Below are positions 1 through 7,017 of a stretch of 17,457 nucleotides of DNA, piece after piece. The stretch's first letter is position 1. Every line of letters starts with the position of its first letter. The notes under the pieces are model-generated. The model saw nothing but the letters and a program-made list of their open reading frames with translations. It had not been told where the DNA came from and made no database searches. Position numbers and translations under genes: made by a program. Origin of the DNA: Gammaproteobacteria bacterium (GTDB lineage Bacteria > Pseudomonadota > Gammaproteobacteria > SZUA-152). The stretch covers positions 1 to 17,457 of the forward strand of contig JAUWLO010000017.1 in the NCBI GenBank assembly GCA_030613605.1, read 5' to 3'.

Positions 1-99
1 CCGGTGGCGGCCCTGGATGACTGCGTTATGGACATCATCGCGGTCTTTGCGGTAGTGGACATAACCATAGTTCTATAGCTATTTTTTTATCGTAAACCC
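1..99 (+). other. Disrupted 5' part of the cusB-like gene
   Basis: The codons just before the ATG at 100 (79-99) read L-F-F-Y-R-K-P and run straight into M-N-P. This is the conserved F-Y-R-x-P-M-N-P block that normally lies well inside CusB-type adaptors, after the signal or anchor segment. The same frame is closed by TAG at 76-78. Another frame, using codons that start at position 3, reads a His-containing stretch (G-H-H ... G-H-N-H-S-S) up to the T7 run at 82-88. Skipping one T there would join it to the FYRKPMNP frame. That second frame has its own TGA at 18-20. So the gene's beginning is frameshifted, interrupted or misread here. No ribosome binding site precedes the ATG at 100. Confidence 0.5.
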
Positions 100-1380
100 A
101 TGAACCCGGCCATCACTTCACCGGTGCCAGCCCAGGACGAAATGGGTATGGATTACATTCCAGTTTATGCCGAAGATGATGCCGGCAGTGATGAGCCTGC
201 CGGTACCGTGAAGATTGACCCAGTAACAGTACAGAACATCGGTGTGCGTACGGCGATAGCGGAACAACGTACTTTGAGTCGACACATTCGTGCCGTGGGT
301 CGCGTCGCGTACAACGAGGAACGTCTGTCTCGTTTGCATCCTAAGACCAAGGGTTGGATCGAAAAATTACGTATCGATAAAACCGGCTCACCAGTCAATA
401 AGAATGACATCCTACTGAGTATTTATGCACCGCAGCTGGTATCCAGTCAGGAGGAATATCTGTTGGCGCTGAAAAACCAACAAGTTTTGGCGGACAGTCC
501 CTTCGAGGATATCCGTCAGGGTGCCATTGATCTGGTGAAAACGTCACGCCAACGTCTGGAATTCCTGGATATGCCCGAACATCAAATTCGTGAGCTGGAG
601 CGGACAAAAAAAATCAAAAAGTACATTCATATTCACTCGCCCTTCAGTGGCATTGTGATGAAAGTTGGCGCCCGCGAAGGCCAGTACGTTACTCCTAAAA
701 CTGAACTTTATATGTTGGCCGATTTATCCAAGGTGTGGGTGTACGCCGATATTTATGAATACGAATTGCCCTGGGTGACGGTGGGTGATTCGGTAGAAAT
801 GCAGTTGACCGGTGTGCCAGGCAAAACCTTCAAGGGTCGCCTTGCGTATATTTATCCCTATGCCGAGGCCAAGACTCGCACGATAAAAGTGCGTCTTGAA
901 TTTCAGAATAAAGACTTGTTATTGAAGCCTGATATGTTTGCCGATGTGTTCATTCACGCCAGCCGACAAATCGATGCGGTGGTGGTTCCGGCAGAGGCGG
1001 TGGTGCGTTCGGGTATACGTGAACAGGTCTTCGTCGTACGCGGTCCCGGCAAGTTTGAGCCGCGCGAAGTGAAACTCGGTGTGACCACCGACGGCATGAC
1101 GCAAATCATGGAAGGCGTGAAAGCGGGTGAAGAAATTGTTTCTTCAGCATTATTCCTCATCGATTCCGAATCCAAATTGCGTGAAGCCACGGCCAAGATG
1201 TTGGAAGCCAGGACTCCTGCTTCTGCACCCGAACCCGCCGAGACGGATGCGGATATGAGCGACATGGAAATGGACGATATGGACATGTCCGACATGGACA
1301 AGGTGAATGACCCCGAAGGGGGGAGGGAGGGTGCTTTGGGAAATATGAGCGACAGCGGCGGGGAGCATAACCATGATTAG
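100..1380 (+). CDS. cusB: CusB-type RND efflux periplasmic adaptor (5'-incomplete)
   Basis: This is the membrane-fusion/adaptor subunit of a copper/silver efflux pump, joining the inner-membrane RND pump to an outer-membrane channel. Residues 1-25 hold the M-N-P and E-M-G-M-D-Y-I-P-V-Y blocks. By family alignment Met1, Met15 and Met17 match the Cu(I)/Ag(I)-binding methionines of E. coli CusB (M49, M64, M66). The barrel-sandwich, helical hairpin and beta-barrel regions follow (about 35-360). Residues 386-399 form a Met/Asp-rich tail with six Met in 14 residues, and the protein ends G-E-H-N-H-D. The open frame has no signal peptide and starts inside a conserved motif, so 100 is not the natural start; the N-terminus is upstream and damaged or missing. 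The stop overlaps the cusA start by 8 bases, so the two are co-translated. Family is sure; metal specificity comes from the Met motifs and from CusA. Confidence 0.85.
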   Translation: MNPAITSPVPAQDEMGMDYIPVYAEDDAGSDEPAGTVKIDPVTVQNIGVRTAIAEQRTLSRHIRAVGRVAYNEERLSRLHPKTKGWIEKLRIDKTGSPVNKNDILLSIYAPQLVSSQEEYLLALKNQQVLADSPFEDIRQGAIDLVKTSRQRLEFLDMPEHQIRELERTKKIKKYIHIHSPFSGIVMKVGAREGQYVTPKTELYMLADLSKVWVYADIYEYELPWVTVGDSVEMQLTGVPGKTFKGRLAYIYPYAEAKTRTIKVRLEFQNKDLLLKPDMFADVFIHASRQIDAVVVPAEAVVRSGIREQVFVVRGPGKFEPREVKLGVTTDGMTQIMEGVKAGEEIVSSALFLIDSESKLREATAKMLEARTPASAPEPAETDADMSDMEMDDMDMSDMDKVNDPEGGREGALGNMSDSGGEHNHD

Positions 1381-4300
1381 GAGTATTATTGAAGGCTCGT
1401 TGCGCAATAAATTTCTGGTTTTTATCGCCACCTTCCTGTTGATTGTAACTGGACTGTTCGCACTGAAAAACACCGCGCCGGATGCTATTCCAGATCTGTC
1501 GGATGTGCAGGTTATCGTCTTTACCGAATACCCCGGTCAGGCACCGCAGGTGGTGGAAGATCAGGTCACCTATCCGCTGACCACCGCGATGCTGTCGGTG
1601 CCCTTTGCCAAAGTGGTGCGGGGTTATTCCTTTTTTGGCCTGTCTTTTGTTTACATTATTTTTGAAGACGGTACTGATATGTACTGGGCGCGCTCGCGGG
1701 TGCTGGAGTACCTCAATTATGTGGGCGGCCGTTTGCCCGATGGGGTGAATCCGGCACTGGGCCCGGATGCCACGGGTGTTGGCTGGATTTACGAATACGC
1801 GTTGGTGGACAAAACCGGCAAACATGATCTGGCGGAACTGCGTTCTTTGCAGGACTGGTATCTGCGTTATCCGCTGCAAACCGTGGACGGCGTTGCCGAG
1901 GTGGCCTCGGTGGGTGGTTTCGTCAAACAGTATCAGGTTGAAGTGGATCCCAATGCACTGGCGGCCTACAACATTCCGTTGCAGAAAGTACGCATGGCGA
2001 TCAAACGTTCCAACAGCGACGTGGGCGGGCGCTTGATCGAAATGTCCGAGACCGAATACATGGTGCGCGCCAAAGGTTATCTGCAAAACATCGATGACCT
2101 CAACAACATTCCGGTGGGAGTGGATGGGCGCGGCACGCCGATTCGCCTGCGTGACATCGCCAATGTACAACTGGGCCCGGAACTGCGACGCGGTCTGGTG
2201 GAGTTAAATGGCGAGGGTGAGGTGGCCGGCGGTATTGTCATCATGCGCTCCGGCGAGAACGCCTTGTCCACCATCGAGGGCGTGCGCAACAAACTGGCTG
2301 AACTGCAAAAAGGCCTGCCCGATGGGGTGGAGATCGTTCCCACTTATGATCGTGGCGATCTGATCGAACGCGCGGTGGATAACCTCACGGAAAAATTGGT
2401 CGAGGAATTCATCGTGGTGAGTCTGGTGTGCATTATCTTTTTATTGCATGCCCGCTCGGCACTGGTGGCGATTATCACTCTGCCCATCGGCATCCTCATG
2501 GCCTTTATCCTGATGCAATGGCAGGGACTCAATACCAACATCATGTCATTGGGAGGAATTGCCATCGCCATCGGCGCCATGGTGGATGGCGCTATCGTGA
2601 TGATCGAAAATGCCCACAAGCATCTGGAAAATGCGGTGAAAAAGAAGGGTGCGGAGCTGGACAGCGCGGAGCGTTGGCGGGCGGTGACCGATGCCTCCAA
2701 AGAGGTCGGCCCGGCGCTGTTTTTTTCGTTGCTGATTATTACGGTTTCCTTCCTGCCGGTGTTTACCTTGCAGGCGCAGGAAGGCCGCCTATTCTCCCCG
2801 CTGGCCTTCACCAAGACCTATGCCATGGCTTCGGCGGCAATTTTGGCGATTACCCTGGTGCCGTTGCTGATGGGGTATTTTATCCGCGGCAAGATCATGC
2901 CCGAGGCCAAAAACCCGGTGAACCGGCTGCTGCATTTCCTGCACACGCCGACACTCAGCCTGACCATGCGCTGGCGTAAAATGACCTTGGTGGCGGCTCT
3001 GACTTTGGTGGTCATTACAGTCTGGCCGATGTCTCAACTGGGCAGTGAATTTATGCCGCCACTCGACGAGGGCGACATTCTTTACATGCCCACTACCTTC
3101 CCGGGCATTTCCATTACCAAGGCCAAAGAGTTGTTGCAGCAGACGGATAAAATCCTCAAGACCTTTCCCGAGGTGGTGTCGGTATTTGGCAAGGCCGGGC
3201 GTGCCGAGACCGCCACGGATTCAGCGCCGCTGGCGATGCTCGAGACCATCATCCGTCTCAAACCTCGTGAGCAGTGGCCTGATCCGAGCAAGACCACCAA
3301 GGACCTGATGAACGAAATGGATGCCGCCATTCAGTTCCCGGGACTGGCCAATGCCTGGACTCTACCCATCAAGACTCGCATCGACATGCTGTCCACAGGC
3401 ATCAAGACGCCCATCGGCATCAAAGTCAGCGGGCCTGATCTCAATGTGCTGGGTCGTTTGTCCGTGGAAATTGAACGGGCCATGCAGACCATTCCCGACA
3501 CCCTGTCCGCCTTTGGTGACCGGGCCGTGGGGGGTTACTTTTTGGATTTTGATATCAATCGCGAGGCGGCGGCACGTTACGGTCTGACCACGGGTGACGT
3601 GCAGGATGTCATCAAGTCGGCCGTGGGCGGTATGCAAATTACCCAGACGGTGGAAGGCCTTGAGCGTTATCCGGTGAGTCTGCGTTATCCGCGTGAACTG
3701 CGTGATGATCCGGAAAAACTCAAGCGGGTGCTGATCCCCACACCCACCGGAGTACAGATTCCGCTATCGCTGGTGGCCGATATTCAGTTGCGCCGTGGCG
3801 CGCCGGTGATCAAAAGTGAAAATGCCCGACCCAATGCCTGGATCTATGTTGACATCAAAACCTCGGACATTGGTGGTTATGTCGCGCAGGCCAAAAAGGT
3901 GCTGGAAGACCAGGTGCAAATGCCGCCCGGTTACACCGTAATTTGGTCCGGTCAGTTTGAATACATGGAACGCGCTGCCGAGCGTCTGCGCATCGTGGTG
4001 CCGGTAACCTTGCTGATCATCTTTCTTTTGCTGTACTTCAACTTCCGCAATCTTTACGCGCCGGTGGTGGTGATGTTGTCCATTCCGTTTGCACTGGTGG
4101 GCGGCATCTGGATGATCTACTGGTATGGTTTCAATATGTCGGTCGCCGTGGCGGTAGGATTTATTGCCCTGGCGGGCGTGGCCGCAGAGATCGGGGTGCT
4201 GGTGCTGACCTTTATCAACCAATCGGTCGCGGAGTACCGTCATCAAAAGGGACTGGAACAGGGCAAACAGCATGCCGTTGCCATGCCGTTGAGCGCAGAG

Positions 4301-4549
4301 GAGATCACTGCCGCGGTGCACAGAGGCACCTCGGAACGTGTGCGTCCCATCGCCATGACCGCAGTGGCCATTATCTCCGGCCTGCTGCCCATCATGCTGG
4401 GCAGCGGCACGGGCTCAGCGGTGATGCAACGTATCGCCGCCCCCATGGTGGGCGGCATGGTAACCACCACGCTGCTGTGTTTACTGGTGCTACCGGTAAT
4501 CTATGGTTGGGTATTACAGTGGCAGGAAAAAAGGGCACATCAGGATTAA
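1373..4549 (+). CDS. cusA: CusA-type copper/silver RND efflux pump
   Basis: This is an inner-membrane, proton-driven RND transporter of the heavy-metal efflux family, moving Cu(I)/Ag(I) out through a CusCBA-like complex. Its 1058 residues are close to the family's usual ~1045. TM1 is near residue 15, TM2-6 span about 340-500, and TM7-12 run from about 530 to the end. The three metal-binding methionines of E. coli CusA (M573, M623, M672) are present as M572 (Y-M-P), M622 (P-L-A-M) and M672 (R-I-D-M-L-S-T-G). The TM4 proton-relay Asp is D405 in G-A-M-V-D-G-A-I-V-M-I-E-N, and the TM10-region Glu is E939. The residue aligned with relay Lys984 is Ile993. GGGGAG at 1360-1365 is the ribosome binding site, and the start overlaps the adaptor gene. 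Monovalent-metal specificity is inferred from the Met triad. No CusC-like channel gene or metal-responsive regulator is in the window. Confidence 0.95.
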   Translation: MIRSIIEGSLRNKFLVFIATFLLIVTGLFALKNTAPDAIPDLSDVQVIVFTEYPGQAPQVVEDQVTYPLTTAMLSVPFAKVVRGYSFFGLSFVYIIFEDGTDMYWARSRVLEYLNYVGGRLPDGVNPALGPDATGVGWIYEYALVDKTGKHDLAELRSLQDWYLRYPLQTVDGVAEVASVGGFVKQYQVEVDPNALAAYNIPLQKVRMAIKRSNSDVGGRLIEMSETEYMVRAKGYLQNIDDLNNIPVGVDGRGTPIRLRDIANVQLGPELRRGLVELNGEGEVAGGIVIMRSGENALSTIEGVRNKLAELQKGLPDGVEIVPTYDRGDLIERAVDNLTEKLVEEFIVVSLVCIIFLLHARSALVAIITLPIGILMAFILMQWQGLNTNIMSLGGIAIAIGAMVDGAIVMIENAHKHLENAVKKKGAELDSAERWRAVTDASKEVGPALFFSLLIITVSFLPVFTLQAQEGRLFSPLAFTKTYAMASAAILAITLVPLLMGYFIRGKIMPEAKNPVNRLLHFLHTPTLSLTMRWRKMTLVAALTLVVITVWPMSQLGSEFMPPLDEGDILYMPTTFPGISITKAKELLQQTDKILKTFPEVVSVFGKAGRAETATDSAPLAMLETIIRLKPREQWPDPSKTTKDLMNEMDAAIQFPGLANAWTLPIKTRIDMLSTGIKTPIGIKVSGPDLNVLGRLSVEIERAMQTIPDTLSAFGDRAVGGYFLDFDINREAAARYGLTTGDVQDVIKSAVGGMQITQTVEGLERYPVSLRYPRELRDDPEKLKRVLIPTPTGVQIPLSLVADIQLRRGAPVIKSENARPNAWIYVDIKTSDIGGYVAQAKKVLEDQVQMPPGYTVIWSGQFEYMERAAERLRIVVPVTLLIIFLLLYFNFRNLYAPVVVMLSIPFALVGGIWMIYWYGFNMSVAVAVGFIALAGVAAEIGVLVLTFINQSVAEYRHQKGLEQGKQHAVAMPLSAEEITAAVHRGTSERVRPIAMTAVAIISGLLPIMLGSGTGSAVMQRIAAPMVGGMVTTTLLCLLVLPVIYGWVLQWQEKRAHQD

Positions 4550-4751
4550 AAAAGTGAGTTTATATTTACCAAGTAAAAATACTTATAACGTGTCTTAGAA
4601 AATGGGTCTGTGTATGCCCAAAAATAACTAGATATACAAAGGGTGAAATCTATTATTAGTTAAATGCGAATCGCCGCTGTGTTGGATTGTAAAACACAAC
4701 CATTATTACGCAACTATTGCTGCCTGGCACGCAGCGCTTAAGGAGAACGGT
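4550..4751. other. Intergenic region between cusA and the PII-like gene
   Basis: This is 202 bp of A+T-rich DNA with no clear terminator after cusA. The only structure seen is a weak 5-bp hairpin, GTGTT and AACAC around 4679-4698. A strong ribosome binding site, AGGAG at 4741-4745, precedes the ATG at 4752. I could not pick a convincing promoter by eye, so co-transcription with cusA is possible. Confidence 0.4.
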
Positions 4752-5078
4752 ATGAATTTTAGAAAAGTGACGGCCATTTTTCGGTGTGACTCCTGTGAAA
4801 AGGTTGAGAGGAGACTACAAGCAATCGGTGTACACGGGTTCAGTGTTAGCAAGGTAAAGGGTTATGGTGAGTACGCGGATCTCTACAGCAACGATTGGTT
4901 GGTGACTCATGCCCGCATTGAAATATTTACCGAAGAGTCCAAGGTGGAGGAAATTGCTGAAACCATTATGGAGGCAGCCCATGTTGGCGTGGAAGGTGAC
5001 GGGATTATCGCTGTCCTTCCAGTTGAAAAACTCTACCGAATTCGTACCCGCAGTGAGGTCAAGCCCGGCGAAGTTTAG
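4752..5078 (+). CDS. Divergent PII-family protein (PII-NG type) linked to metal efflux
   Basis: The 108 residues align end to end with GlnB/GlnK: the G-V-H-G-F-S-V-S-K-V-K-G-Y-G block (26-39), R-I-E-I (55-58), and G-D-G-x-x-A-V-L-P-V then R-I-R-T (82-99). Differences from signalling PII are marked. A CxxC pair (C12, C15) replaces the usual K-P-F-K-L. The T-loop is about 7 residues shorter, and the uridylylated Tyr51 has no clear counterpart. The ATP-contacting lysines 58 and 90 are replaced by His53 and Ile85, while R96 and R98 (canonical R101/R103) remain. A PII group called PII-NG is known to sit beside heavy-metal RND pumps, and the position after cusA fits. A trimeric metal- or nucleotide-responsive regulator of the pump is inference. 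AGGAG lies 6 nt before the ATG. It is unlikely to be a nitrogen regulator. Confidence 0.85.
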   Translation: MNFRKVTAIFRCDSCEKVERRLQAIGVHGFSVSKVKGYGEYADLYSNDWLVTHARIEIFTEESKVEEIAETIMEAAHVGVEGDGIIAVLPVEKLYRIRTRSEVKPGEV

Positions 5079-5112
5079 GACCCCTTCAAAAATCATTGCG
5101 CATATTTAGAGT

Positions 5113-5208
5113 ATGCAAGAGATAAAATTCAGCATCGATGATATTGAAATGGAGTTCGATGCTGCAGATTATTTAATCATTGCGAATGACCGCTCTTACC
5201 TGATTTAA
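5113..5208 (+). CDS. Possible 31-residue ORF, perhaps a truncated gene start
   Basis: An ATG at 5113 opens a 31-codon frame ending TAA at 5206-5208. The peptide is acidic with alternating hydrophobic residues (M-Q-E-I-K-F-S-I-D-D-I-E-M-E-F-D ...). No convincing Shine-Dalgarno sequence precedes it. It ends 21 bp before repeat copy A, so it could be the leftover N-terminus of a gene cut by the island's arrival. I do not recognise it, and it may be chance. Confidence 0.2.
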   Translation: MQEIKFSIDDIEMEFDAADYLIIANDRSYLI

Positions 5209-5229
5209 CTTGATTGATAAATAAATCTG

Positions 5230-5332
5230 AACGTCTGCAATCGCTGCATAGGAGTCATTCATATAGGTTCCAGGGCAGTAACTAAGCCAATTTGATGTAG
5301 TGAACGACCGGTATATACTGAAAGCGGACATT
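5230..5332. repeat. Interspersed repeat, copy A (103 bp)
   Basis: This aligns with 6602-6703 in the same orientation over its full length. I count about 13 substitutions and one single-base gap, roughly 86% identity by hand. The core GCATAGGAGTCATTC and the block GAACGACCGGTATATA are identical in both copies. The ends form an imperfect inverted repeat: AACGTCTGCAATC on the left, and GAAAGCGGACATT on the right (reverse complement AATGTCCGCTTTC). Similarity stops sharply at both ends, as expected of a mobile non-autonomous element. No coding capacity and no clear target-site duplication were seen. Confidence 0.85.
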
Positions 5333-5361
5333 ATTGTGCTGATAGCAATCAGTGATATTCG

Positions 5362-5377
5362 CCCAAAAGCAGTCATT
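5362..5377 (-). repeat. 16-bp inverted repeat, left partner
   Basis: CCCAAAAGCAGTCATT is the reverse complement, at 15 of 16 positions, of 6556-6571. The two lie on either side of the amidohydrolase gene. The motif resembles the terminal repeats of copies A and B (A-A-T/C-G-T-C-T-G-C-T-T-T), so it may be a solo or decayed end of the same family. Confidence 0.6.
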
Positions 5378-5399
5378 GGTGCCAACCGTATAATCAACT

Positions 5400-5406
5400 G
5401 TTAGGC
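5400..5406 (+). other. GTTAGGC heptamer resembling an integron cassette boundary
   Basis: GTTAGGC matches the GTTRRRY consensus of the attC right core site. It is followed after only four bases by the ATG at 5411, the spacing typical of cassette genes. TAATCAACT stands before it. Upstream, ATTTAAC (5203-5209, fits RYYYAAC) is followed by TTGATT, complementary to AATCAA at 5392-5397. The 203-bp span is too long for an attC site, but it would be about 100 bp without copy A. No integrase gene and no matching site after the gene were found. Confidence 0.2.
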
Positions 5407-5410
5407 CGCA

Positions 5411-6439
5411 ATGCAATTCAGAAAAATAATGGAAAATCCCATGAGGACCTGCGGCGGAAATATCGTAGTTACAATTGTGATTCTAATCGTGCTCGTGGCG
5501 GCCCGCGCAGGTGTGGCTGCCGAACGCTATGCTGGTCCCATGATCGACGCACACGGTCATCTCGGCGCATCATTCGACTGGGATATGATACGCAAGGTCA
5601 TGGGTCGCAATAACATCTCGCGGCAGATCGTCATGGCGCGCTACTACCCCGGCCCAGCCGGCGATGCTGATCGCCCTGGAAACGACGAACTTGCAGTGGA
5701 ACTCGCGGGCAAATACCCCGGCCGTTTCTTTCCTCTTGTCGGGATGCAGAGGCCGGAACTCACGGGGGCGAACAAGTGGCTAAATCCCGATGCGGCTGTC
5801 GAGGCAATCCTGAACGAGGTCGAGGCAAAGCTTGCCACGGGTCACTTCAGGGGTATCGGCGAGGTCATTGTGAAGCACTTTGCTTACTCATCCGGGCGAC
5901 ACGCCGAGCTGGAGAACCCGATTTACTCCCCCTTCATGCAGCGCCTGAGCCAGATAGCCGCCCGCTTTAACGTGCCCATTGTTCTCCACATGGAAGGGGC
6001 ACCGCATCTAGTTAATGACTTCGCTCGTCTCCTTCGAGAAAACTCTCGGGTCCGATACGTCTGGGCCCATAACTGCGGTCGTAGCAAGGCGCCCGTCATC
6101 CGAGCCATGCTGGAGAATCACCCAAACCTCTATTGTGACCTCGCTAGCATGACCAACGTGGGAAAGTCGGGTTACGGAATTGGCTGGCCGCGGATGGAGG
6201 AGTACAGCTCGCTGATAGAGAAGAACGGTGTGCTGTTTCCGGAGATGCGCGAGGTATACGAGGCCTTTCCGGACCGCTTCATGATCGGTATGGACGTGGC
6301 CCACGCACGCGGCATGAACCCCAAGAACTATGGCCGGCGGGCTAGACGCTTCCGCGAGCTCCTTGGGCAGCTCACACCGCAAACTGCGGCCGCGTTCGCC
6401 GAACGCAACACCATGAGAATCTTCAAGTTGAAACGATAA
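5411..6439 (+). CDS. Exported amidohydrolase-2 family metal-dependent hydrolase
   Basis: This is a predicted (beta/alpha)8-barrel metallohydrolase of the amidohydrolase-related (COG2159-like) family, 342 residues. The N-terminus is a signal peptide: a hydrophobic run at about 17-32 (I-V-V-T-I-V-I-L-I-V-L-V), then A-G-V-A-A-E, so the protein should act in the periplasm. The strand-1 metal motif is D-A-H-G-H-L. Later ligands are probably H in I-V-L-H-M-E, H in V-W-A-H-N-C-G and D in I-G-M-D-V-A-H. The substrate is unknown; relatives include decarboxylases and lactonases. Starts at 5411, 5429 and 5441 are all in frame, and none has a good ribosome binding site; 5411 is kept because of the GTTAGGC boundary and 5441 would still leave a signal peptide. 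The gene is visibly richer in G+C than its flanks and lies between repeats, which suggests acquisition by transfer. Confidence 0.85.
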   Translation: MQFRKIMENPMRTCGGNIVVTIVILIVLVAARAGVAAERYAGPMIDAHGHLGASFDWDMIRKVMGRNNISRQIVMARYYPGPAGDADRPGNDELAVELAGKYPGRFFPLVGMQRPELTGANKWLNPDAAVEAILNEVEAKLATGHFRGIGEVIVKHFAYSSGRHAELENPIYSPFMQRLSQIAARFNVPIVLHMEGAPHLVNDFARLLRENSRVRYVWAHNCGRSKAPVIRAMLENHPNLYCDLASMTNVGKSGYGIGWPRMEEYSSLIEKNGVLFPEMREVYEAFPDRFMIGMDVAHARGMNPKNYGRRARRFRELLGQLTPQTAAAFAERNTMRIFKLKR

Positions 6440-6555
6440 GGGAGAGGAAGTCCTGGAACTCAGGTCTTCGGTAAGCTTAGGAAGCTGTTATTGAGCGAAG
6501 CCTAAGTTGGTGCTTCAGACCGATCTCTTAACAGCGACGGCTGAGCTTGATGTTG

Positions 6556-6571
6556 AATGTCTGCTTTTGGG
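6556..6571 (+). repeat. 16-bp inverted repeat, right partner
   Basis: AATGTCTGCTTTTGGG pairs with 5362-5377 as an inverted repeat (15/16) about 1.2 kb away across the amidohydrolase gene. It also resembles the ends of the 103-bp repeats. Confidence 0.6.
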
Positions 6572-6601
6572 TAATTGAGCTAATTCCATCCACAAAACAC
6601 C

Positions 6602-6703
6602 AACGTCCGCTTTCGCTGCATAGGAGTCATTCAGAGAGTTCCAGGTCAGTAGCTAAGCCAATTTGATGCAGCGAACGACCGGTATATATAGAAAGCAGAC
6701 GTT
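6602..6703. repeat. Interspersed repeat, copy B (102 bp)
   Basis: This is the second copy of the element at 5230-5332, in direct orientation. Its ends are cleaner: AACGTCCGCTTTC on the left and GAAAGCAGACGTT on the right, inverted at 12 of 13 positions. An inner perfect 10-bp inverted repeat (TTCGCTGCAT at 6612-6621 and ATGCAGCGAA at 6666-6675) shares its left arm with the outer one. The element can therefore fold into a long hairpin with a side bulge around ACCGGT. Confidence 0.85.
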
Positions 6704-6964
6704 TTCTGGATTGGCCTTGCTTATAGTAAACAACTATATTATCTGGATATTAAGGTAGCTGATTCCTATGGGTAATTTGGTAAACAAATATATTTATCAA
6801 TTCCCGCTCAAATCGCGCCGTAAGTCTTTGATTTGTGGTTTCATCAGTAAACGACTTTATTAAACAGTCACAGTGCTGATCCGAAGAAAGACATTCTATC
6901 GTTTATATATTCCGTTTTGCATAAGCAGCATATATTGTGATGTTCGTTGGTATTTCACGTCTAT

Positions 6965-6982
6965 ATGACGAAAAAATGACGG
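6965..6982 (-). promoter_or_regulatory. Possible extra PhoB site, minus orientation
   Basis: On the minus strand this reads CCGTCAT, TTTT, TCGTCAT: two half-sites 11 bp apart, like a Pho box (CTGTCAT-N4-CTGTCAT). Another minus-strand half-site, CTGTCAT, is at 7005-7011. No good -10 and no gene lie to the left, so it is more likely an upstream PhoB binding site for phoB than a divergent promoter. Confidence 0.35.
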
Positions 6983-7017
6983 GTAATTTTGAATTAAGAC
7001 CAATATGACAGGGCTCA

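Larger units (their letters stand above)
6440..7017. other. Gene-free stretch after the amidohydrolase
   Basis: No convincing gene is seen. It holds the right 16-bp inverted repeat, repeat copy B, a weak 6-bp stem (CTTAGG at 6476-6481 with CCTAAG at 6501-6506, long loop, no T-run), and then about 250 bp of A+T-rich DNA leading into the phoB regulatory region. No Rho-independent terminator follows the amidohydrolase. Confidence 0.5.

Noticed and set aside
83..89. T-TTT-TTA heptamer resembling a -1 programmed frameshift site at the 5' end of cusB
   Set aside because: A -1 shift there leads to the frame that soon hits TGA, not to the FYRKPMNP frame. The needed change is +1 (or -2), so a run-length error or mutation is simpler.
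1157..2170. Long 337-codon open frame on the minus strand
   Set aside because: It lies opposite the end of cusB and the start of cusA, both strongly conserved on the plus strand. Its translation is His/Arg-rich with no recognisable domain, so it is a shadow frame.
5173..5397. 74-codon minus-strand frame across repeat copy A
   Set aside because: It is built mostly from the repeat itself, has no ribosome binding site, and the equivalent frame is not kept in copy B.
6450..6520. Possible terminator after the amidohydrolase gene
   Set aside because: The stems are only 4-6 bp with long loops and are not followed by a T-run.
6949..6982. Divergent Pho promoter pointing left from the phoB upstream region
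   Set aside because: The minus-strand half-sites are fair, but the hexamer 10 bp downstream (AATACC) is a poor -10 and no gene follows on that strand. Kept only as a possible extra PhoB site.
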